From the NCBI GenBank assembly GCA_903896585.1, contig CAITYI010000022.1:1-12537 (forward strand): a DNA stretch of 12,537 nucleotides, in the 5' to 3' direction. Below are positions 7,082-12,537 of this stretch, piece by piece. Origin of the DNA: an uncultured bacterium (GTDB lineage: Bacteria; Actinomycetota; Actinomycetes; S36-B12). The notes under the pieces are model-generated. The model made no database searches. It was not told the DNA's origin and saw only the letters and a program-made list of their open reading frames with translations. Each line of letters opens with the position of its first letter. Position 1 is the first letter of the stretch. Both the position numbers and the translations under genes were made by a program.

Positions 7082-8152
7082 ATGAAAGGAAAACTTTTTA
7101 TGCGAGAACAGAGTCGTTCCGTAGTAGATATTCATTCACATTTCTACCCACGGTGGTACCTCGATTTACTGAAATCACGTCCAGTGATCCCGCGCGTCAC
7201 CAGCGAAAATGGCACTGAGCGTTTTGTGATCTTCCCTGAGGAGGAAAAACCTGGGCACGTCGGCCGTGTAATCTCGGAGGACTATTGGTCTCTTGACAGC
7301 AAATTGGCCTATATGGATACATTCGGAATTGATCAAACTATTTTATCCCTAGGCAATCCTTGGCTGGACTTCTTAGATGAAGCTGAGGGATTAGAGGTTG
7401 CACGCCAATTCAATGCTGATTTTGCAACGTTAGGCGAGAAGACCCATGGGCGAATCCTTGGAATGGGCGCTCTGCCTGGTGTTGGTATCGAAAACATCGT
7501 GCGAGTCATCCATGAGATCGCGGACTCCCAGAATCTTCACGGAGTCATCGTTGGGTCGCGGATAGCGGGCCTGTCATTCGACGCTTCGGCACTGAATCCG
7601 GTCTGGGAGGCGTTCCAAGCTACCGGACTGCCGGTTCTTCTCCACCCGCACTACGGCATCGCACTTGGTGAACTTGAAGGCTTTGGACATGCGATGCCGG
7701 TCGCCGTTGGTTTTCCATTGGAGACAACGGTTGCTCTCGCCCGGTTGGTCTATGCAGGAGTTCTCCATAGGTATCCGGGGGTAAGACTCGTGGGCTCCCA
7801 CGGAGGCGGCACATTGCCCTTTCTCGCTGGCCGATTGGACGCGGGTTGGCGGTCCGACGCCGAGCTCATTGACCGGATGCCAACTCCCCCGAGTGCAGTC
7901 TTCAACCAACTTTTTCTCGACGCAGTTCTCTATCACCCTCGTGCTTTGCGCGCTGCCGCAGATCTGGTGGGAGTAGAGCATTTGATGTTCGGCACGGATC
8001 ATCCATTTTCAATTGCAGATCCTGAAGCCAACATTGCTGCAATCCGGGAAGAGTTCTCCAAACCCGATGCGATCAAGGTGCTCGCAGAATCAGCGATTGC
8101 CTTGTACGGGGTGGCTGATGTACCCGTTTATCAGCCAGTTTCAAATCAATAG
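7082..8152 (+). CDS. ACMSD-like metal-dependent amidohydrolase / decarboxylase
   Basis: This 356-residue TIM-barrel enzyme of the amidohydrolase_2 family groups with ACMSD, gamma-resorcylate decarboxylase and related non-oxidative decarboxylases or hydrolases. Metal ligands are visible: His18 and His20 in VDIHSHFYP, His188 in LLHPHYG, the catalytic His240 in GSHGGGTLPFLAGRLD, and Asp306 in FGTDHPF. The SHGGG and FLAGR elements are strongly characteristic of the ACMSD branch. Two starts are plausible: ATG 7082 (GAGG 8 nt upstream) or ATG 7100 (AAAGGA 9 nt upstream, 350 residues). The shorter form leaves a family-typical tail before the HxH motif. It diverges from the ALDH operon and precedes the transporter genes, so it may decarboxylate or hydrolyse an intermediate of the same pathway. 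Confidence 0.88.
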   Translation: MKGKLFMREQSRSVVDIHSHFYPRWYLDLLKSRPVIPRVTSENGTERFVIFPEEEKPGHVGRVISEDYWSLDSKLAYMDTFGIDQTILSLGNPWLDFLDEAEGLEVARQFNADFATLGEKTHGRILGMGALPGVGIENIVRVIHEIADSQNLHGVIVGSRIAGLSFDASALNPVWEAFQATGLPVLLHPHYGIALGELEGFGHAMPVAVGFPLETTVALARLVYAGVLHRYPGVRLVGSHGGGTLPFLAGRLDAGWRSDAELIDRMPTPPSAVFNQLFLDAVLYHPRALRAAADLVGVEHLMFGTDHPFSIADPEANIAAIREEFSKPDAIKVLAESAIALYGVADVPVYQPVSNQ

Positions 8153-8166
8153 TCACAGAGAATGTA

Positions 8167-8179
8167 GTGAACATTTCAC
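8167..8179. promoter_or_regulatory. GTGAA-CAT-TTCAC inverted repeat
   Basis: A 5-bp perfect inverted repeat with a 3-bp centre lies between the ACMSD-like gene and the transporter promoter candidate, about 36 bp before its -35. It could be a small operator. It is too weak to act as a terminator, and no T-run follows. Function is inferred only from position. Confidence 0.25.
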
Positions 8180-8214
8180 CCTGATTACAACTATAAAAAG
8201 ATTTCGGAACTTGC

Positions 8215-8243
8215 TTGACATGTTGGTGAAAAGGGTATGACAT
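8215..8243 (+). promoter_or_regulatory. candidate sigma-70-type promoter of the transporter operon
   Basis: A consensus -35, TTGACA, lies at 8215-8220. Possible -10 elements are TATGAC at 8236-8241 (15-bp spacer) or TGACAT at 8238-8243 (17-bp spacer); both are imperfect. A transcript from here would begin near 8250. That excludes the upstream ATG at 8242 and supports the GTG at 8326 as the start of the binding protein, with a leader of about 75 nt. Confidence 0.4.
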
Positions 8244-8325
8244 GACCATAACGCAACCGCTCAGCAGGACAGGGCAGCGGTGTTGGCTGGGCATCATTCG
8301 GGTGCCGTTCGAGGAAGGGAAGCGA

Positions 8326-9462
8326 GTGACAGCACAATTAAGAAAGTCAAGAAAACTGTCTCGTGCCATTTCAACCGTGGGTCTATTGAGTGCGCTCACG
8401 CTGATTGCAGCATGTGGCAGTGATTCAACAGATTCGGGCGACGCGTCGGAGGAATCAACGACAAGTGCCGAGACCACGGCTGAAGGTGAAGAGACAACCG
8501 AAAGCGCGGAGCTCATCAAGGTGCGATACGTACAGCCTTGGGTGATTCAGGGCGAGTCAGCCGGCCAGTTCGCGGCGGTTGAGCAAGGCTACTTTGCAGA
8601 AGAGGGTCTGGACGTCGAGATCATTCCGGGTGGACCAGATGTTCGAGCAGGTGCACTGCTAGCAGCAGGTTCAGCGGAATTTGCCGTCATGAACCCGTCG
8701 GGTGTCTACACAAATCGGCAAGAAGGTATTCCGATTAAGGGCGTTGGCGGTATTAACCAAGCAGATGGCCTCTTGCTCGTCTGCAAGAAAGAAACCGGAA
8801 TCACTGGTTTCGGAGACCTCTCTGGCAAGAAGATTGGCGTCTGGATTGGCGGTGGCGAGGCAGGCATGCAAGCTGCAACCGTGCAGGCTGGTGTGGCCTT
8901 AGACAGCGTTGAATGGCTGCCACAGAAATTCTCCATGGAAGAGTTTTTCCAAGATGCCTTTGACTGCGCGAGTGCAACGGAATGGAATGAAAAGCACATC
9001 GTTTACAAGGAAGGATTTGTACCGGGTGAAAACCTCGTGGAACTCCGTCCAAGTGATGACGGCCTCTTCCTGCCCGGTGACTCCATTGTGGCGTTAGAGA
9101 GCACCATCGCTGAGAAGCCTGAGATGGTTCAGGGAATGATCAACGGAACACTTCGAGGCTGGCAGTGGGTCTGCTCGAGTGAAGAGAACCGTCGCACCGG
9201 TGCCCAGTACACCGTTGACGCGGCTCCTGATCTGGATCTTGAACTGCAGGTAATTCAGGTCAATGAAATGTGCAATCTGATGACTTTGGGACCGGCTGCT
9301 GAAGCGGGCCTCATCGGCGACATGGTGCAGTCAAGTTGGCAAACAGCAGCGGATGCAACAGCCTCAATTGGCCTGTTGGAAGCGCCATACGATGTTCCCG
9401 CTGGCTTTACGGATCAATTTGTTGCCAATGTTCCACCGGCTTACCGTGAGATCACCTGGTAG
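8326..9462 (+). CDS. ABC transporter substrate-binding lipoprotein (NMT1/SsuA/TauA-like)
   Basis: This 378-residue binding protein is exported and membrane-anchored. The lipoprotein signal is clear: basic start (LRKSRK), hydrophobic core, and lipobox LIAAC with the modified Cys30 followed by GSDS. A flexible Ser/Thr/Glu-rich linker spans about 31-62. The mature domain is the periplasmic-binding type II fold of the nitrate/sulfonate/taurine and pyrimidine-precursor group, with VEQGYFAEEGLDVEI, LLAAGSAEFAV and LSGKKIGVW as its usual landmarks. It would capture the substrate outside the membrane. The start is GTG at 8326, with GAGGAAGGGA 5 nt upstream. An ATG at 8242 in the same frame would put 28 non-signal residues before the signal peptide. 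It is followed by a strong hairpin and then the ATPase and permease genes. The ligand is not deducible. Confidence 0.9.
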   Translation: MTAQLRKSRKLSRAISTVGLLSALTLIAACGSDSTDSGDASEESTTSAETTAEGEETTESAELIKVRYVQPWVIQGESAGQFAAVEQGYFAEEGLDVEIIPGGPDVRAGALLAAGSAEFAVMNPSGVYTNRQEGIPIKGVGGINQADGLLLVCKKETGITGFGDLSGKKIGVWIGGGEAGMQAATVQAGVALDSVEWLPQKFSMEEFFQDAFDCASATEWNEKHIVYKEGFVPGENLVELRPSDDGLFLPGDSIVALESTIAEKPEMVQGMINGTLRGWQWVCSSEENRRTGAQYTVDAAPDLDLELQVIQVNEMCNLMTLGPAAEAGLIGDMVQSSWQTAADATASIGLLEAPYDVPAGFTDQFVANVPPAYREITW

Positions 9463-9472
9463 GACGATTTAA

Positions 9473-9508
9473 GTGCGGGTGAGGGATTGAAAAGTCCCTC
9501 ACCCGCAC
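9473..9508 (+). terminator. strong 14-bp hairpin after the binding-protein gene
   Basis: GTGCGGGTGAGGGA (9473-9486) pairs perfectly with TCCCTCACCCGCAC (9495-9508) across the 8-nt loop TTGAAAAG. It sits 10 nt after the binding-protein stop. No U-tract follows, so it is either an actinobacterial-style incomplete terminator or a 3' stabiliser. Either would leave more binding-protein mRNA than ATPase/permease mRNA, as is usual for ABC importers. Confidence 0.6.
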
Positions 9509-9559
9509 AGGCATTGCCAGTATTCTGACATTTCCAACTATTGAGGGACGGATGGTTTC

Positions 9560-10351
9560 GTGGAAGAAGCAGTTTGCGTTAGAAACCTCAGCATCACATT
9601 TCAGTCCGCTTCAGGACCTCTAACGGTCCTGAGTGAATTTGACCTTTCGATCAAACGAAATGAATTTGTTTCCCTAATCGGCCCATCTGGGTGCGGTAAA
9701 ACAACCGTGTTGCGGTGCGTTGCTAACCTGATCAAGCCATCCGCTGGTGAGGTTGAAGTGAATGGGATGCCACCTCAAGAAGCTGTCAAGCGCCGTCAAA
9801 TTGGTTACGTATTCCAGTCGGCCACACTTCTTGAATGGCGCAATGTCTTGAAAAATGTATTGCTACCGCTTGAGCTCGCTGGCGTCAACCGTAAGACTGC
9901 CATGCTGCGAGCCCAGGCCATGATTGAACGGGTTGGCCTCAGCGGCTTCACGAAGCACTATCCACGACAACTTTCTGGTGGCATGCAACAGCGAGTCGCG
10001 ATTGCGCGTGCCATGGTCATGGAGCCCGACATCATCCTCATGGATGAGCCCTTTGCTGCCCTTGACGAGATGACTCGCGACGACATGAACCAGTGGCTCA
10101 CTGAAGTTTTTCTAGCAACGGAGAGCACTGTTTTGTTTGTGACGCATAACATCAGAGAAGCGATACAGCTCTCGGATCGAGTCGTAGTTATGGCTGCGAG
10201 ACCTGGTCGGATCATCAAGGATTTCCGAGTTGATTTTCCACGTCCGCGAACAGGTGAACTGCTGTTCTCGCCTGAATTTACCAAGTTGCGCCAAGATGCA
10301 GAGGAATCACTCTACAGCGCAGCGCACGCTATGCGGAAGGTAGCGCCATGA
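9560..10351 (+). CDS. ABC transporter ATP-binding protein (SsuB/TauB-like)
   Basis: This 263-residue cytosolic ATPase powers the importer. The motifs appear in order: Walker A GPSGCGKTT at 41-49, the Q-loop in YVFQSATLL, the signature LSGGMQQR from 138, Walker B IILMDEP with Asp162 and Glu163, the D-loop AALD, and the switch His196 in VTHNIREA. The VFQSATLLEWRNVLKNV segment and overall length are typical of nitrate/sulfonate/taurine-class ATPases. The GTG start follows a GAGGGACGGA region. An ATG at 9552 is out of frame. The stop overlaps the permease start as ATGA. No regulatory C-terminal domain is present. Confidence 0.92.
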   Translation: MEEAVCVRNLSITFQSASGPLTVLSEFDLSIKRNEFVSLIGPSGCGKTTVLRCVANLIKPSAGEVEVNGMPPQEAVKRRQIGYVFQSATLLEWRNVLKNVLLPLELAGVNRKTAMLRAQAMIERVGLSGFTKHYPRQLSGGMQQRVAIARAMVMEPDIILMDEPFAALDEMTRDDMNQWLTEVFLATESTVLFVTHNIREAIQLSDRVVVMAARPGRIIKDFRVDFPRPRTGELLFSPEFTKLRQDAEESLYSAAHAMRKVAP

Positions 10352-11175
10352 GCACAAACACGGTACCAACAAAACAGCCGGTTAATCTGAAGAAAAATAC
10401 CGCAAATAAGGCACGAGCGACGCTAGTCGGGTTGTGGCCCGCCGTCCTCATCGCAGTGATTGTGGTGGGCCTTTGGTACTCGGCCTCCAATTTCTGGGGT
10501 CTTCCGCGCTATATCCTGCCTTCACCAGACTTGATTGTGATGGAAGCGATCGAAAATCCCGACTCGCTACTGCGAAATGGCTGGGTCACATTCCAAGAAG
10601 CACTGGCTGGATTTACATTCGGCGTATTGGCGGCGGTCTTCGTCGCGCTGTTACTCGACTCGTGGCGCTTCTTAGAAAAGGGCACGTCCCCCTATCTCAT
10701 CATTGGACTGAACGTACCGATTGTCGCGATCGCCCCAGCTGTGATCATCTGGTTCGGTTTCGGAATGGCATCCAAAATTGTTGTTGCCGCGATCTTGACG
10801 TTCTTTCCGGTCGTGATTTACACCCTCAAGGGACTTAAGTCCGCTGACAGACGGGAAGTAGATCTATTCAGCGTCCTCAGCGCCTCGCGTTTCCAAGAGT
10901 TGATCAAGCTACGAATGCCCTCTTCTCTTCCCTTCTTTTTCGCGGCCCTGCGAGTCGCATCTGCGGCATCGGTCCTGGCGGCAGTCGTGGCCGAGTTCAT
11001 TCAGGCAAACGCTGGCATCGGCTACCTCATCCTTACCGCGGCATATACAAACAACACGCCTCGAATTTGGGCTGCGGTTGCCGTGTCTGCCACAATTGCG
11101 TTGATTTTTTACGGGATTGTGACTCTCGTAGAACGCAAAGTTATTCCTTGGCATTCTTCAGTGGGCCCTGAATGA
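10348..11175 (+). CDS. ABC transporter permease (SsuC/TauC-like)
   Basis: This 275-residue inner-membrane permease is of the BPD_transp_1 type. About six hydrophobic segments are seen near residues 26-48, 85-103, 116-136, 143-163, 195-215 and 243-265. The cytoplasmic EAA-type loop that docks on the ATPase is at about 162-190 (SASRFQELIKLRMPSSLP); its first residues diverge from consensus but the helix and final Pro are kept. The family phrase YILPSPDLI follows the first segment. The gene is translationally coupled at both ends by ATGA overlaps, upstream to the ATPase and downstream to an FGE-domain protein. Only one permease gene is present, so the channel is presumably a homodimer. Confidence 0.9.
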   Translation: MSTNTVPTKQPVNLKKNTANKARATLVGLWPAVLIAVIVVGLWYSASNFWGLPRYILPSPDLIVMEAIENPDSLLRNGWVTFQEALAGFTFGVLAAVFVALLLDSWRFLEKGTSPYLIIGLNVPIVAIAPAVIIWFGFGMASKIVVAAILTFFPVVIYTLKGLKSADRREVDLFSVLSASRFQELIKLRMPSSLPFFFAALRVASAASVLAAVVAEFIQANAGIGYLILTAAYTNNTPRIWAAVAVSATIALIFYGIVTLVERKVIPWHSSVGPE

Positions 11176-11903
11176 GCGCCGGTGGAGATTTGACCCAGAC
11201 AGAGTCCCAATACCAAAATATGGTGTTTGTACCTGCCGGTTCATTCATTATGGGCGATGACCGATTCCCTCGTGAGGCGCCGCGTCGGGAAATGTCAACC
11301 AGCGGGTTCTGGATGGATAAGTATTTGGTAACCAACCAACAGTATTTTGAATTTGCTGAGCAAACTGGCTACGAAATGCCCGCTCATTGGATTGATGGAA
11401 AGTTCCCCGTTGGACACGCGAACCATCCCGCTGAAGTCAGTTGGGTCATGGCTGATGCGTATGCGCGGCACGTTGGCAAGCGGCTGCCGACTGAGGCCGA
11501 ATGGGAAAAGGCCGCCCGTGGCACTGACGGACGCCTCTACCCATGGGGCGATGACTTTCTTTCCGACAACTGCCTTACGTGGGAGACCTCCTCCGTGACC
11601 GGTGCCCACTCTGAACCGGTTGATGCGCGTCCGCAAGGCGCTAGTCCTTATGGCTGCGAGCAAATGGTCGGCCTCTGCGAGGAATGGTGTGCCGATGAAT
11701 ATGACGGGTACCCAGACTCAACTCATTACAGTGTTGGTTACGGCAAGGGCATGCGCGTTCTGCGCGGCGGCTCATGGATCTTCCCAGTAACACACGCCCG
11801 GGCTTCATACCGGTGTTTCGAAGAGCCATTTCTTGACACCATTGGTTTTGGACAACTCGGTGGGCCAGGATTTCGCTGTGCACTTGATGAGGAGTCTCGA
11901 TGA
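11172..11903 (+). CDS. FGE-sulfatase-domain (SUMF1-fold) protein, first copy, unknown function
   Basis: This 243-residue single-domain protein has the formylglycine-generating-enzyme / C-type-lectin-like fold. Landmarks: MVFVPAGSFIMGDD (17-30), FWMDKYLVTNQQY, a HPAEVSW segment, GKRLPTEAEWEKAARG (102-117), YPWGD, and VLRGGSW (196-202). No signal peptide or DinB domain is seen, so it is probably cytosolic and not an EgtB-type sulfoxide synthase. The segment after GGSW lacks cysteines at the positions of the two catalytic cysteines of true FGE. The usual GNVWEW element reads GLCEEW (167-172), losing the conserved Asn. It has six cysteines, several clustered (YGC, GLC, EWC). It is ATGA-coupled to the permease and to the second copy, so its job is probably tied to the imported compound. 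The family also includes non-catalytic and metal-dependent members; no activity can be assigned. Confidence 0.8.
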   Translation: MSAGGDLTQTESQYQNMVFVPAGSFIMGDDRFPREAPRREMSTSGFWMDKYLVTNQQYFEFAEQTGYEMPAHWIDGKFPVGHANHPAEVSWVMADAYARHVGKRLPTEAEWEKAARGTDGRLYPWGDDFLSDNCLTWETSSVTGAHSEPVDARPQGASPYGCEQMVGLCEEWCADEYDGYPDSTHYSVGYGKGMRVLRGGSWIFPVTHARASYRCFEEPFLDTIGFGQLGGPGFRCALDEESR

Positions 11904-12537
11904 CAACTGCCCGGGAAAACGAAAACATGGTGTGGATTGATGAAGGCCCCTTCACCATGGGTAGCGAACTTTTCGACATCGAGGGTCCTCCCAGGGAAGT
12001 TTTTGTAAAAGGCTTTTGGATCGATCGATACCCGGTCACACATGGCCAGTACTTCGAATACGTGCAGCAAACCGGGGCGCCAATGGTGCCCGATTGGCCC
12101 GCTGACGGTCCTCCTGAAAATATCCGAGACCATCCGGTGGAGCGCGTGACGTGGCAGGAAGCTCGTAATTACGCCAATTGGCTTGGCAAGCGGTTGCCAA
12201 CCGAAGCCGAATGGGAAAAAGCCGCTCGAGGGACCGATGGTCGTGATTGGCCGTGGGGCCCAGAGTTCATTGAGGCCAACACGAATGTGTGGGACTCGGC
12301 GAAGCCGCTGAACCTAATGACGGTCGCTAACGGCACCCTCCCGGGCAACGTTAGCCCTTATGGGGTGTGGGATATGTCCGGCAACGTTGAAGAATGGGTC
12401 GAAGATGTTTTCGCACCGTACCCCGGCGGAACCTCAGACTTCCCATCAACGAGCGGTAATTGTCTGGTTCTTCGAGGTGGCTCATGGTTCTACACCGACG
12501 AAATGGCTCGAACAAGTTTTCGGCGTGGTGCCATGCC
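11900..12537 (+). CDS. FGE-sulfatase-domain protein, second tandem copy (partial, runs off right edge)
   Basis: The frame opens at ATG 11900 and stays open to the window end, giving 212 codons. GAGGAG (11889-11894) is the ribosome site, and the ATG overlaps the preceding stop as ATGA. The domain order repeats the first copy: MVWIDEGPFTMGS, FWIDRYPVTHGQYFEY, HPVERVTW, GKRLPTEAEWEKAARGTDGR from residue 96, WPWG, SGNVEEW (Asn162 kept), and LRGGSW (191-196). Only one cysteine is seen, and none follows GGSW before the edge. The two copies are clearly homologous, but synonymous sites in the shared core differ widely, so the duplication is not recent. Only the C-terminal end is missing. Heteromeric pairing of the two copies is possible. 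Confidence 0.8.
   Translation, partial: MTTARENENMVWIDEGPFTMGSELFDIEGPPREVFVKGFWIDRYPVTHGQYFEYVQQTGAPMVPDWPADGPPENIRDHPVERVTWQEARNYANWLGKRLPTEAEWEKAARGTDGRDWPWGPEFIEANTNVWDSAKPLNLMTVANGTLPGNVSPYGVWDMSGNVEEWVEDVFAPYPGGTSDFPSTSGNCLVLRGGSWFYTDEMARTSFRRGAM

Noticed and set aside
8242..8325. Upstream ATG start of the binding lipoprotein
   Set aside because: It would place 28 residues before a complete lipoprotein signal and overlaps the likely -10 element; GTG 8326 has a much better ribosome site.
11172..12537. FGE-fold proteins as variable targets of a diversity-generating retroelement
   Set aside because: No reverse transcriptase or template repeat is visible in the window, and the divergence between the copies is spread over the gene, including synonymous sites, rather than confined to adenine positions of one variable region.
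11172..12537. EgtB/OvoA-type sulfoxide synthase for ergothioneine
   Set aside because: There is no DinB-like N-terminal domain with its histidine iron ligands, and no EgtD-like methyltransferase nearby.
1..12537. CRISPR array, tRNA/rRNA genes, transposase or phage genes
   Set aside because: No regularly spaced palindromic repeats, tRNA-like cloverleaf or mobile-element protein was seen on either strand.

Overview
The window looks like a catabolic and uptake locus from a bacterium of moderate GC content, probably an actinomycete (Actinomycetota). The grounds are frequent GTG/TTG starts, purine-rich Shine-Dalgarno sites, and a binding lipoprotein whose Ser/Thr/Glu-rich linker after the lipobox is typical of actinobacteria. 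The phylum call is inference; there is no rRNA or other marker gene.

Layout: (1) A plus-strand group at 130-3654 encodes a MocR-type regulator (GntR winged helix plus aminotransferase-like domain), an 8-oxoguanine-deaminase/atrazine-hydrolase-like amidohydrolase, and an isochorismatase-like cysteine amidohydrolase. A 15-bp perfect palindrome sits at the regulator/amidohydrolase junction. A triple repeat containing a possible 20-residue ORF sits at the next junction. (2) A convergent minus-strand operon runs from 6829 down to 3651: aldehyde dehydrogenase, short-chain dehydrogenase (ATGA-coupled), then a phosphotriesterase-homology (PHP-type) metallohydrolase. The two groups meet at one CTAG that supplies both stop codons. 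(3) An AT-rich divergent intergenic region (6851-7081) separates this operon from an ACMSD-like amidohydrolase/decarboxylase. (4) Next comes an ABC importer of the nitrate/sulfonate/taurine/NMT1 class: binding lipoprotein, a strong hairpin, ATPase, permease. It continues by ATGA overlaps into two tandem FGE-sulfatase-domain (SUMF1-fold) proteins. The second of these runs off the right edge.

Taken together, the genes could import a small organic compound and process it by hydrolysis of amide, lactone or ring C-N bonds (three or four unrelated hydrolase families), by alcohol-to-aldehyde-to-acid oxidation (SDR plus ALDH) and by metal-dependent decarboxylation. The substrate cannot be read from the sequence. 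An N-heterocycle, a ureide/amide or a sulfonated amide are the leading guesses.

The least conventional part is the importer operon that ends in two FGE-fold proteins. Both lack the formylglycine-generating cysteines where these can be judged, and no sulfatase is present in the window.
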